Below are positions 45,793 to 54,720 of a stretch of 64,000 bases of DNA, piece by piece. The stretch covers positions 186,001 through 250,000 of the forward strand of contig OZ244590.1 of assembly GCA_965218205.1 (NCBI GenBank), written 5' to 3'. The DNA comes from CBDDCA01 sp965218205. GTDB lineage: Bacteria; Spirochaetota; Spirochaetia; WTKD01; G963693115. Below the pieces are notes generated by a model. It had not been told where the DNA came from and searched no databases. It saw only the letters and a list, made by a program, of their open reading frames with translations. The number at the start of each line of letters is the position of its first letter. Positions within the stretch are counted from its first letter, which is position 1. The position numbers were made by a program, and so were the translations under genes.

Positions 45793-45936
45793 ATGCCGCC
45801 TCTTCCTTTGCCTGTGAGTTTTGAAGAATTGGTAAAGATGGTAGCTACTACTCATCCTAAAGAGTTAGAGGAATATAAAAAGCAACAGAAAGAAAAAAAT
45901 AAGTCTGATAATTCTAAACAGCGACTGAGAGTATAA
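45793..45936 (+). CDS. Small passenger ORF in the IS1595 element
   Basis: 47 codons from ATG 45793, chosen because AAGGA lies 7 nt upstream; a 52-residue version from 45778 has no RBS. Sequence features: Pro-rich start PPLPLPVSFEELVKMVATTH, then a charged tail PKELEEYKKQQKEKNK. A related, longer and decayed gene lies at 13528-13835. No known family recognised; possibly an IS accessory factor or a captured gene end. Confidence 0.55.
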   Translation: MPPLPLPVSFEELVKMVATTHPKELEEYKKQQKEKNKSDNSKQRLRV

Positions 45937-46084
45937 TTAGCTTTTTAATAATAGATACCCTCATTTGTATATAAAAGACTAAAAATAGGATGCTACTATA
46001 TAATGTATTATCCGATGTTTATTCTTAATTATTTATCAATGGCTACTATGTATATAGTTCCCAACTACTCCCTATGATTGCATT

Positions 46085-46789
46085 CTACAAGAAATAGGTG
46101 TACTCAAAATGAAGCCCTAGTAGAAAATGTGTTTCTCCAAAAGTGAATATCTTACCACCATTGTTTGTTTTAATAGCGTACTGTTTGTTGTCCTGAAAAA
46201 TAAACTTGTTCTGTAAGCCGAGACTGAAACGATGATTGTTTGTTTCTCCTATACGTAAGGAGCTTCCTAATCCAATGAGGACATATCCTCCTATATCATT
46301 CCATTGTAATCCTAAGTCAATATCATCGCTGTTTCCTGCTTCTTCGCTTCCTCCTGCACTGGTAAGATATATGTATGATAATCCTATTCCTGCTTGTGCG
46401 TAGATTCCTATATTTTTATGAATGTATGATGTTCCTTTTGTATTTATTTCAAATGACAGGGCGTTTTTCTGTAAATATATAAGTCTTTGTTTTCCGATAG
46501 CTTGTGAGGTGAGTGTACTATGCCCTCCTAATCTAATGGATACATCAAGCATTTCTATAAACTGATACCCTATTAAAAATCCTAATCCTAGTTCTCGAGA
46601 AGAAGCATTTTTAGAGAGAGTAATGTTGTTTATTTTTGGTCCTGTATTATCTGTACTATCTTCAAGGGTAGATTTTCCTCCAAAGAATGCTGTATCTGTG
46701 CTAACTCCTAAAAAAAGGTGAGGGGCTGTAGCAAAGCCTATACTTATAGGGATACTCATGATTGAAAGGAATAATAGAAATTTCATCAT
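46085..46789 (-). CDS. Small outer-membrane beta-barrel protein
   Basis: 234 residues with signal peptide FLLFLSIMSIPISIGFATA. Strands such as ELGLGFLIGYQFIEMLDVSIRLGGH, SYIHKNIGIYAQAGIGLSYIYL and the closing HFLLGLHFEYTYFL indicate an 8-stranded OmpA/OmpW-like barrel. The ATG two codons further in (MKFLLF) is an equally good start. It lies 22 bp from the IS1595 right end. Confidence 0.75.
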   Translation of the reverse strand: MMKFLLFLSIMSIPISIGFATAPHLFLGVSTDTAFFGGKSTLEDSTDNTGPKINNITLSKNASSRELGLGFLIGYQFIEMLDVSIRLGGHSTLTSQAIGKQRLIYLQKNALSFEINTKGTSYIHKNIGIYAQAGIGLSYIYLTSAGGSEEAGNSDDIDLGLQWNDIGGYVLIGLGSSLRIGETNNHRFSLGLQNKFIFQDNKQYAIKTNNGGKIFTFGETHFLLGLHFEYTYFL

Positions 46790-46888
46790 ATATATAGTAT
46801 ACTATAATAACAGTATCATATTATAGATATAGGTGTTATAGTAGTAGTAAATAATAGTATATTTTATTCTCAGTAGAGGCTCTGTCTA

Positions 46889-47491
46889 TTACAGTGTAAT
46901 TTTCTTTAGATACTCTAAAAGACAGTACAATCCAGCAACCATGAGCCCATGTGTAAAGTTATGTTTACTTTGCTCTCGTAAAAGCTGTTCAAGAGGCATG
47001 ATGGAAATATCCGTGTCTTCATGTTCATCAAGCTGTTTCTCTCCTGTGTTGCTTAATTCTTCTGCAACAAATATATAGGAGCTATTATTGAATAGAGCGG
47101 GATTTGAGTATACCGCTTGTAGCAAGGTACATGATTTTGCTTTATAGCCTGTTTCTTCTTGTAATTCTCGAAACGCTGCGTCTTGAGGGCTTTCTCCTGC
47201 ATCGACTATGCCTCCTGGAAATTCAAGAACAAAGTTTTCTGTCCCATAGCGATACTGGGAAATAAGTACTACATGTGCCTGATCATTATGGTATATAAGA
47301 GGAATACATTGTACAAAATCATGAGAGTGAATAGTATGAAACGTAACAAGCTCGTCTTGTGTTACAGTATTGCGTTTTTCTAAAGAGTTATTTGTTTTAT
47401 AACACTCTTTTTTTTCAACATTAAATACTCGTGTTGTAAGTACTGTTTCTTTTTTTTCTGTTATCCATCCTGCTGCGATACGCGTACCTCT
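46889..47491 (-). CDS. NUDIX hydrolase (ADP-ribose pyrophosphatase-like), no usual start codon
   Basis: The open frame runs from after a TAG at 47492-47494 to 46889. It contains a full NUDIX box, GGIVDAGESPQDAAFRELQEETGY, given here in two parts: GGIVDAGESPQDAA and FRELQEETGY. The N-terminal part is also family-like (GWITEKKETVLTTRVFNVEKK, then CIPLIYHNDQAHVVLISQYR). The first in-frame ATG, GTG or TTG is a TTG at 47125, which is already past the NUDIX box. So either initiation uses a rare codon near 47477, or an A-run indel has cut off the true start. It follows the SPOR gene by about 35 bp. Confidence 0.75.
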   Translation of the reverse strand, partial: RGTRIAAGWITEKKETVLTTRVFNVEKKECYKTNNSLEKRNTVTQDELVTFHTIHSHDFVQCIPLIYHNDQAHVVLISQYRYGTENFVLEFPGGIVDAGESPQDAAFRELQEETGYKAKSCTLLQAVYSNPALFNNSSYIFVAEELSNTGEKQLDEHEDTDISIMPLEQLLREQSKHNFTHGLMVAGLYCLLEYLKKITL

Positions 47492-47525
47492 CTATACTTT
47501 TTTGGTTTTTTTCCTGTCTTTTTTC

Positions 47526-48776
47526 TTAGCCTTTTTCTACTGAAATATACGCATCTTTATACTTATTGTCTCTGCGTATCCATTCTAAAAATTTACTTCC
47601 TTCGTCTTTGTTATAGTATGGTCCTATTCTCAGACGGTAGAAAGTGCTATTATTTATGTTTTTTGTAACAATGATAGTTTTTATGCCTTGAGTGTCTAGA
47701 TCATCTTGAATTTTGTTTGCTTTATCTCGGTTGTTTGTAGAAAAAATTTGTATCCAATATTTTGTGTCAATATGTACTTTAGAAGGAACAGACACTGTCT
47801 CTGTAGATGCTGTTTTTTTTGTGGTAGTCGTTGTAGTTTTTTTTGTCTGTGCTGGTGCTGTTGGTTGTGCTTTCACTGCTGATACAGGAGTAGCGGTAGC
47901 GGGAGTGCTTTTTGTTACTACTTTTTTTGTAGAAGCAGGAGTACTCCCCGAACTGCGTGATGTAGTTTTTACTTTTGTGTTTTGTGTTGTAGCTGCCACT
48001 GTATCAGATGTATCACTTACTTTTTGTTCATCTGCTCTGTAAATAATAACGAGATCTTGATTTTCGCTTTTATTGGTTGTTGTATTTTGCACTTCTGATA
48101 ATGCGTCATCAGTGGTAGGAGCAACGCTATCAGTCTTTTCAGCGATAGGTTTAGGATAAAACAAGGTCCATCCCACACCAATAACGATGGCAGTAATTGA
48201 TATAGCTATGATAAGAGCAAACAATAAAAATTGTTCTGTTTTATTATTTGATGTACTGCTATTTGGGGGGAGAGTTGAGCTGTTGCTTTGATTTTGTTCG
48301 TATTTACCTTTTGTGTGTTGCTCGTTTGAATACATATTGTAACTATCAGAAGGATTGTCATTAGGAGCATAGGGAGGAGGAGTATAGGGTGTGTTTCCAT
48401 TGGGGGCTGTGTATTGATAGTTTGTATGCTGTGTATATTGGTCATTCTGTGGATATATTTCCTCATGATTGTGAGGGGTATTGTTGTCTTGTTGTATGGT
48501 GCTATGAATATTGTTGATAGGAGAGGTATGGATCTGAGATGTTTGTTGTTGTATTTCAGAGGGGACTGTGCTAGTGCTATTGTCCACAGGAGTATGAGCA
48601 TAATGATAGGAATCGTGTGTATTTTGTTGTGGATGATAGTGGGTATTACTGTGATTATCTGCACTGTTTGAAGAAGCAGGGTACGGAGTATAATTGTTAT
48701 GATACTGTTGATTGTTTGTATGAGATTGTGTTTGTATATGTGGATAAGCGTTGTTATTATTGCTAAACTGTTCCAT
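47526..48776 (-). CDS. SPOR-domain membrane protein
   Basis: 416 residues. The first ~180 are a Q/N/H/T/P-rich low-complexity cytoplasmic segment, followed by one membrane helix at ~183-208 (FLLFALIIAISITAIVIGVGWTLF). A T/K/P-rich periplasmic linker leads to a C-terminal SPOR domain (~338-416: KYWIQIFSTNNRDKANKIQDDL, YRLRIGPYYNKDEGSKFLEW). SPOR domains bind denuded septal peptidoglycan, so a role in cell division is likely. It overlaps coaE by 14 nt. Confidence 0.88.
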   Translation of the reverse strand: MEQFSNNNNAYPHIQTQSHTNNQQYHNNYTPYPASSNSADNHSNTHYHPQQNTHDSYHYAHTPVDNSTSTVPSEIQQQTSQIHTSPINNIHSTIQQDNNTPHNHEEIYPQNDQYTQHTNYQYTAPNGNTPYTPPPYAPNDNPSDSYNMYSNEQHTKGKYEQNQSNSSTLPPNSSTSNNKTEQFLLFALIIAISITAIVIGVGWTLFYPKPIAEKTDSVAPTTDDALSEVQNTTTNKSENQDLVIIYRADEQKVSDTSDTVAATTQNTKVKTTSRSSGSTPASTKKVVTKSTPATATPVSAVKAQPTAPAQTKKTTTTTTKKTASTETVSVPSKVHIDTKYWIQIFSTNNRDKANKIQDDLDTQGIKTIIVTKNINNSTFYRLRIGPYYNKDEGSKFLEWIRRDNKYKDAYISVEKG

Positions 48777-49353
48777 GTATTGTTCTCCCTATGGTTTCTA
48801 CAAAAGATTGTATTTGTTTATTATTTCTTACAATTTTAGTTTCGGCATAATGTGATGTATGATTAAGTACTTTATGAGAAGGAAGTGGTTTTTGGTTCAT
48901 AAATCGTCTCAGTGTTGCAGTAACACCGAGAGAATCTCGTTGTAATGCACGAAAAAAGCGTAGAAAGAACGGGGTTTTGAGTATTACTATTGTATCGCAA
49001 TAGATATGTAGCTTAAGATAAAAAAGAAGGGCTGCGTTAATAGTAATATGTGAATTACTATTATTTTGTATGAATGTATGAATATATTGTTGCATCCAAG
49101 GGTGAACGATAGATTCTAATATGGTTAATTGTTTTTTATGAGAAAATACTATGCTTCCTAATTTTTTTCTATCTATGTTTTCATCATTGGTGAGTATGAT
49201 GTTACCAAAGTGAGATACTATTGTTTCTTTTTTTTCTTGTAAAGCAGCATGTCCAACAATATCTACATCAATACTTATAATGCCAAGCTCTTTTAATGTT
49301 TCACAGAGCATATTTTTTCCTGCACAATATCCTCCTGTAATCCCTATGATCAT
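48763..49353 (-). CDS. coaE: Dephospho-CoA kinase
   Basis: 196 residues. P-loop GITGGYCAGKNML (usual GLTGGIGSGKS; the final S/T is replaced by N), then IDVDIVGHAAL containing the conserved Asp, and VIVLK...RALQRD with the LID Arg. It makes CoA from dephospho-CoA. It overlaps the SPOR gene start and follows polA across a 35-nt repeat. Confidence 0.88.
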   Translation of the reverse strand: MIIGITGGYCAGKNMLCETLKELGIISIDVDIVGHAALQEKKETIVSHFGNIILTNDENIDRKKLGSIVFSHKKQLTILESIVHPWMQQYIHTFIQNNSNSHITINAALLFYLKLHIYCDTIVILKTPFFLRFFRALQRDSLGVTATLRRFMNQKPLPSHKVLNHTSHYAETKIVRNNKQIQSFVETIGRTIHGTV

Positions 49354-49443
49354 TACTTTATTTCACCCCAGCTATTACTGGCAATAGCTCCAACTGCAAC
49401 TATTTCTACTATGATCATTACTTTATTTCACCCCAGCTATTAC
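49344..49443. repeat. 35-nt direct repeat at the polA-coaE junction
   Basis: The same 35 bases (starting CTATGATCATTACTTTATTT) occur at 49344-49378 and 49409-49443, 65 bp apart. The right copy covers the last codons and stop of polA; the left copy covers an equivalent sequence and the start codon of coaE. Between them a 22-codon frame ends in SNSWGEIK, the same end as polA (NSWGEIK). Confidence 0.9.
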
Positions 49444-52210
49444 CTGCTTTTGCAGAGATAGAGAGAGGTACTGAGAGAGGATATGCCGTTGGCATTATTT
49501 CATAGAGTAAGTCTAATACTGTATCTACTTCTTGTGTAGGACATTCAAGTAATAACTCATCATGTATTTGTAATATGATTCTGCTTGAAAGTGCTTGCTT
49601 TTGAAGTGCATCATGTACTTTTATCATTGCAAGTTTTACAATATCGGCTGCAGACCCTTGTATAGTACTGTTTACTGCCATACGTTCAGCAGCGTGTTTG
49701 AGATTTTTGTTGCTACTGTTGATGTTTTCATAGTAGCGTCTTCTTCCAAGAATAGTGGTAGTATAGCCTTGCTCTTCTGCGGTACTAACAGTGTTGTTTA
49801 TGTATTCTGTTACCGATGAAAATTCATTAAAGTATGCCGTTATAAATTCTTTTGCTAAATTTTGAGATATTTTCAGTTCGTTTGAAAGACGAAATGCAGA
49901 CATACCATAAATTACTCCAAAATTGATATTTTTTGCAATGCGTCTTTGTGCTTCATCAACATTTTTTTCATCTATTTGAAAAAGTATTGAAGCGGTGCGT
50001 GTATGTATATCCATCTTTTTTTGGAAAGCATCAAGTAAATTTATATCGTTTGAAAGATGTGCAAGTACTACAAGTTCTATTTGTGAATAATCAGCACTGA
50101 TAAGTTTCCATCCTTTTTTTGCGATAAAAGCGTGTCTCAGCTGTTGTCCTATAGGATCTTTGATAGGAATGTTTTGTAAATTAGGGTTTGTACTTGATAA
50201 GCGTCCTGTCTCTGCTCCATTTTGATGAAGAGTGGTATGAATTCTCTGTGTAGCTGTATTTATTTGTTCAGGAAGGGTATCAGAGTAGGTGTTTTTTAGC
50301 TTGCTAATATGCCGAAAATGGAGAATTTTTTCAGGAAGAGGATGTATTGATGATAAATATTCAAGTACATGTACATCGGTACTGTATCCTGTTTTTGTTT
50401 TTTTTGTTTTTGGTAACTGTAGTTTTTCAAAGAGTATTTCTTGCATTTGTTTTGGTGAATTGATATTAAATTCTTCGCCACTCATACTGTATATTTCTTT
50501 TTCTACAATAGCAAGGGTGTGTGCAAACTGTGCTGATAATTCTTTAAGATAGGGGCTATCAATAGCAATGCCACTTCGTTCTATTGTGCTTAATATATAG
50601 CATAAATATGTTTCGGTGGATATGTATTCTTCGTACATATTATTTTGTTGTAATTGCAATGCAAGTGTGTCCCAAAGAGCAAGGAGGACAGCACTATAAA
50701 TACCAGCATTATGGGCGAGTGAGGAAGCGTCCGTGTTGTTTGTCAGGAAAGACAGTGTATGTATAGAGTGCGTAAGAGGATGCTGAGGGAGGTATTTGTT
50801 ACATAATGACATTATATCGTACTGATTATTTTCGGGTGAAATAAGCCATGCTGCAATGATGCAATCTACTATAGCAAAACTGTGCTTTTTTGGATGAAAA
50901 TAGTCATGTGCTTTTTCAAAGCCTTCTCTGTACAGTATATTGAGTGCTTGCTTTGCATCATGAAATAGAAGTACGCATTTCTTACTTTTGAATAACGATT
51001 GTAATAGGTCTATACATGTGTTTCTTGATGTGCTATCTTTCATCAATGTGTTATGTGAAACATGTTCCTCTTTCTTGGTGTCGTTATCTTCTTTTGATGA
51101 AGAGAAAGGGAGATAGTAGGCCTGATGGTCATCACAAGCAAGAGCAAGTCCAGTAAGGGTAGTATGTGGGGTATTTCCTGTATACACAGGATATATGCTT
51201 ATGATGTTTTTATCTAACGCAGTGTTTATTATTGCTTGTAATTGTTCAGTTGTTTCAATAATGCTAACAGAACATGGTGCTGTGGAAGTATGTGTTGTAG
51301 CATCGTTAAGCGAAACAGCAGTGGTGTTTTGTGTGGAAGTACTACTGTGTGGGCTTTTTGTTGGGAAACTGGATATGTCATTATTTTCAAAAATACTATG
51401 AGCTTTATGCCATAATAATTTTGGATATGCGGTAGTAAAATTGTCGGGGATGGGAACATCATAGTGTAAGGCTATAAGTGCATAGCTTAATTGTGCTATT
51501 TCTTTGGCATCCACGAGTTTTTTTCGCCAGCTTTCTTTTAAGTTGCTAATGTTAGCAAATATTTCATCGAGGTTTTTGTAGTTTTGTAATAACGCTGCTG
51601 CTGTTTTTGGTCCTAAGCCTGCAACACCAGGAATATTGTCGCTACTATCACCAATAATAGCGAGGTAGTCATGAATTTGGGAATATTCAATATTATAGTT
51701 TTCTTGAATCCATGCTGGAGTAATTGGTATCCAATCGCTGCTTTTACTTGTAGGACGTAATATAGAAACATTCTCTCCAAGTAATTGAAAGAGATCTTTA
51801 TCAGAGCTTACTATGGTACTTGCTATGTTGTTTTTGCTCTTTTTTGTTGATAAGGTAGCTATAATATCATCGGCTTCATGTCCACGTACGCTTAAATGAG
51901 GAATTTCCATAGCTTTAATGATGTCTATGATAATAGCGATTTGTGTTTTAAGATCTTCGGGAGTTTTTTGTCGATTTGCTTTGTAGTTTGGATATACTTT
52001 TTTACGTTCAAGTTCTGCCTCATGTGAATCTAATGCAATTACGATATCTGAAGGAGCATAGTCAGTAAAGATTTTTTTTATGCTTTGAAAAAAACCATAA
52101 ATAGCTGAAGTGTTATGTCCTTGTGAATTTCGTAATGGATTTTTAATATGAGCATAGTAGGAACGAAAAATAAGCCCATGTCCATCAACTAAAAATAGAG
52201 TTTTACTCAT
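49418..52210 (-). CDS. polA: DNA polymerase I
   Basis: 930 residues. N-terminal 5'-3' exonuclease (LFLVDGHGLIFRSYYAHIKNP, VRGHEADDIIATL, GDSSDNIPGVAGLGPKTA). The middle domain resembles a 3'-5' exonuclease but the DEDD acids are not clear, so proofreading is probably absent. C-terminal polymerase with motif A DYSQIELVVLAH, motif B RRIAKNINFGVIYG and motif C QIHDELLLE. It acts in Okazaki fragment maturation and repair. Confidence 0.97.
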   Translation of the reverse strand: MSKTLFLVDGHGLIFRSYYAHIKNPLRNSQGHNTSAIYGFFQSIKKIFTDYAPSDIVIALDSHEAELERKKVYPNYKANRQKTPEDLKTQIAIIIDIIKAMEIPHLSVRGHEADDIIATLSTKKSKNNIASTIVSSDKDLFQLLGENVSILRPTSKSSDWIPITPAWIQENYNIEYSQIHDYLAIIGDSSDNIPGVAGLGPKTAAALLQNYKNLDEIFANISNLKESWRKKLVDAKEIAQLSYALIALHYDVPIPDNFTTAYPKLLWHKAHSIFENNDISSFPTKSPHSSTSTQNTTAVSLNDATTHTSTAPCSVSIIETTEQLQAIINTALDKNIISIYPVYTGNTPHTTLTGLALACDDHQAYYLPFSSSKEDNDTKKEEHVSHNTLMKDSTSRNTCIDLLQSLFKSKKCVLLFHDAKQALNILYREGFEKAHDYFHPKKHSFAIVDCIIAAWLISPENNQYDIMSLCNKYLPQHPLTHSIHTLSFLTNNTDASSLAHNAGIYSAVLLALWDTLALQLQQNNMYEEYISTETYLCYILSTIERSGIAIDSPYLKELSAQFAHTLAIVEKEIYSMSGEEFNINSPKQMQEILFEKLQLPKTKKTKTGYSTDVHVLEYLSSIHPLPEKILHFRHISKLKNTYSDTLPEQINTATQRIHTTLHQNGAETGRLSSTNPNLQNIPIKDPIGQQLRHAFIAKKGWKLISADYSQIELVVLAHLSNDINLLDAFQKKMDIHTRTASILFQIDEKNVDEAQRRIAKNINFGVIYGMSAFRLSNELKISQNLAKEFITAYFNEFSSVTEYINNTVSTAEEQGYTTTILGRRRYYENINSSNKNLKHAAERMAVNSTIQGSAADIVKLAMIKVHDALQKQALSSRIILQIHDELLLECPTQEVDTVLDLLYEIMPTAYPLSVPLSISAKAGNSWGEIK

Positions 52211-52240
52211 TGTATGTTTTCCAATTATTTTTCAAAGTCA

Positions 52241-53134
52241 TTATTTCCCAATTATTTGCCATAGTAAATCACTATTCTCTAAAATATAAGCTCCGTCTGA
52301 TACTGCTTTGCGTATCCATTGTAATCCTGTATCATAACAAGATTTAAGAAAAAATAAAGGTATGTTATGCTTGAGACAATCTCTTGCTTGTGTTCGAGTT
52401 CCGCTTGTTTCTGATGCTTCTACTATTATAGTAGCATTACTTATACTTGCCATGACAGAATTTCTTTCAGTAAAATGGTATCTTTTTGCAGAAAATGGTT
52501 CTTTTTTATATCGATAAAAAGGGACATGGCTGATAAGTAAATGTTGTTTTGCAATATCATTTTGTAGTTTTTTATTTTCTTGTGGATAATATTCTGTAAT
52601 GGGTTTTCCTATTACCGCTATAGTTTTCATATGCAATTCTATAGCGGTACGCAATGCTATAGTATCTACTCCTTTTGCTAGTCCTGATATAATTTGAGTT
52701 TTTTTGTTTTGTTGTTGTATCATATGAATAAGTTGTTTTGTTCTTTTTGTTCCTTCTTGTGAAATATTTCGTGTGCCAACAACACTTATTTTGGGGATAG
52801 AAGAATCAAGTAAGTCTGGATTTCCTTTATAGTATAATAAAGGAACTGGGTAGGTCATTTTGTTTTGAATAAGAGTAGTGGGAAACTGACTATCATGTTT
52901 AATGCCAATTAAAAAATCTTTTTTTCTATATATATCTGATAAAAATGTATCTATTTCTGTATTTGATTCATTGAGAAACATGTCTTGAGATGATAGGTGT
53001 TTCCAATATTGAGATGGCATTGTATTACGTAATTCTTCGTTTATCCTTTTAAAAGAGGCATTTTCCATTGCATATAATTTCTCATATGCAAACATTTCTT
53101 CTTGAAGAGAAATAAAGTTGTCTCTAAGATTCAT
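52241..53134 (-). CDS. dprA: DNA-processing protein DprA (Smf)
   Basis: 297 residues with the DprA Rossmann core: VVGTRNISQEGTKRT, ISGLAKGVDTIALRTAI, HFTERNSVMASISNATIIVEA, then SGTRTQARDCLKHN. It loads RecA on incoming single-stranded DNA during transformation. It is somewhat divergent (SGTRTQA for SGSLITA). It lies directly upstream of polA on the same strand. Confidence 0.88.
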   Translation of the reverse strand: MNLRDNFISLQEEMFAYEKLYAMENASFKRINEELRNTMPSQYWKHLSSQDMFLNESNTEIDTFLSDIYRKKDFLIGIKHDSQFPTTLIQNKMTYPVPLLYYKGNPDLLDSSIPKISVVGTRNISQEGTKRTKQLIHMIQQQNKKTQIISGLAKGVDTIALRTAIELHMKTIAVIGKPITEYYPQENKKLQNDIAKQHLLISHVPFYRYKKEPFSAKRYHFTERNSVMASISNATIIVEASETSGTRTQARDCLKHNIPLFFLKSCYDTGLQWIRKAVSDGAYILENSDLLWQIIGK

Positions 53135-53201
53135 TCTCTTTTCACTTTAATTACTATAAAATAGAGTTGTACTCATTGTATGTTTTAATTATACTATATA
53201 C

Positions 53202-53969
53202 ATGGAAAAAAAGCATATACGCAATGGCTTTTTTGGAAAAAAGAAGAATACCCAAAAAAGTGTAGGCAAGCATGTTGCTAAACATAATGATACAAAGCAA
53301 CAGCATAGTAATGCTACGGCATATAACAAACAGTCTTCTCAGTCGCTGACAAAGAAAGCAAAAAAGGGAGATAAAAAGATAGATTCGAAAAGTACACACG
53401 GTAATCAATCTTATAACAAGGAAACTCCTATTGTTCTTGCTGGGGTACAAACAGGATTACGTATGACAAAGATAAAAGCTACTCATATATCAAGCGAAAC
53501 AATGTATCAAAAAGATAATCCTGTTCCTGTGCCTCATTCGCGTAGTTATCCTAATGGAGCTGTGCCTCATGTTGTGTCTCCTGATACTTCTTTACAGCTA
53601 GTGTCTAGTGATAGTGGTAAGCCCATATCTGAAGTATTGACTGCCTTTAACAGGGGAGCAAGCGATGAGTATGTGAGTTTTGATGAGGCAATAGCATATG
53701 TACAAGCCTGTGAAGATATACAGGAAGGACAAGAAATACAGTATATAGGGGGCGGAAAATTTGCAGTGGTGGAGTTTGAACAGCAAAATAAAAAAAAGCA
53801 TATGAAGATTGTTCGTACCATAGATTTTGAAACAGTAAAGGATATGAGAGTATGGCGTGAGCAATTACAATATAAAGTGCCTTTTATTGAAATTGAAGAA
53901 ATATCTCCTCTGTCTGAATTATATACTCAAAAAGAAATAGATTCTTTTCGTGAATTTAATAGTAACTAA
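53202..53969 (+). CDS. Hypothetical protein, basic N-terminus
   Basis: 255 residues, not recognised. The first ~75 residues are very basic and N/Q/K-rich (NGFFGKKKNTQKSVGKHVAKH), probably disordered or nucleic-acid-binding. The C-terminal half is folded and acidic (VSFDEAIAYVQACEDIQEGQEIQYIGGGKF, EEISPLSELYTQKEIDSF). No signal peptide. It is divergent from dprA. Confidence 0.6.
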   Translation: MEKKHIRNGFFGKKKNTQKSVGKHVAKHNDTKQQHSNATAYNKQSSQSLTKKAKKGDKKIDSKSTHGNQSYNKETPIVLAGVQTGLRMTKIKATHISSETMYQKDNPVPVPHSRSYPNGAVPHVVSPDTSLQLVSSDSGKPISEVLTAFNRGASDEYVSFDEAIAYVQACEDIQEGQEIQYIGGGKFAVVEFEQQNKKKHMKIVRTIDFETVKDMRVWREQLQYKVPFIEIEEISPLSELYTQKEIDSFREFNSN

Positions 53970-54001
53970 CATGAGAAATGATAAGAGGCTATGCTACAAT
54001 C

Positions 54002-54574
54002 TTATAACAGAGTGAAATGTTTCTTTACTTCATCGGTAATAGTGTGTAAGAACTGATGTAATTGTTTCCAGTGTTGTGCAACTATTGTTTGTCGTGATTG
54101 TGTATGAAGAAGAGAGAGGGTATTGTTATCGGAAAAGAACAGAAAATTAATGGCAGGATTAAAGTAGTTCCAAAAGAAAGGTATTTGTTCGGGACTATGA
54201 CAGCCAATAATACGAGGAATAGTCGTATCACAGAAAGATTTTAGTGCAAGATATGCAGGGAGAGTATAGTTTTTGCTTTGTAGAAACAGTGCATAATATA
54301 CTCCGCCACATTCTGGTCCAGAGCGTATTGCTAAAGACAGTGTATCGTGTTTTTGTGTTTCTGCAAGAGTAAATGTTTCTTCATCTATGCATGTATAGTT
54401 TTGTGAAAGTGCTATCTGTAGCATATTTTTGAGATATAGTTTTTTTGTGTATGTTTTAATATTTTCAAGATTACGTACTATACAACCAAAGCTATTTCTA
54501 TATTGTTCGTCATCTAATGCCAAGATAATGTCCTGTAGTTCTTGTGTGTCTGTGGCAGATGCTTTCTGTTGCAT
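54002..54574 (-). CDS. Hypothetical protein
   Basis: 190 residues from ATG 54574 (QQKASATDTQELQ). Longer starts up to 54811 run into the fabV gene and add a hydrophobic leader, so they are doubted; ATG 54691 remains possible. Conserved-looking parts are SLAIRSGPECGGVYYALFL and FFWNYFNPAINFLFF. No family recognised. Confidence 0.5.
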   Translation of the reverse strand: MQQKASATDTQELQDIILALDDEQYRNSFGCIVRNLENIKTYTKKLYLKNMLQIALSQNYTCIDEETFTLAETQKHDTLSLAIRSGPECGGVYYALFLQSKNYTLPAYLALKSFCDTTIPRIIGCHSPEQIPFFWNYFNPAINFLFFSDNNTLSLLHTQSRQTIVAQHWKQLHQFLHTITDEVKKHFTLL

Positions 54575-54720
54575 ACAATTATATAAATAGGTATATACTA
54601 CTTGCAGTGTATATTTTTCAGTATACCATATAATCCCCAATAATAAGTTACTGCAACAATACCATTGTTTTAATATAATGTAAAATACCATGTAATATAT
54701 TTTAGTCAATAGGAGTAAGT

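Larger units (their letters stand above)
44763..46062 (+). mobile_element. IS1595-family insertion sequence, 1.3 kb
   Basis: 22-bp inverted repeats with one mismatch: GGGAACTATATACATTGTAG plus CC at 44763-44784 and its inverse at 46041-46062. Between them lie an IS1595-type transposase (frame-shifted) and a small extra ORF. The ends are well preserved, so insertion is recent. Confidence 0.88.

Noticed and set aside
48206..48664. Long alternative-frame ORF within the SPOR gene (152 codons)
   Set aside because: Shadow of the Q/N/H/T repeat coding; composition is low-complexity with no RBS.
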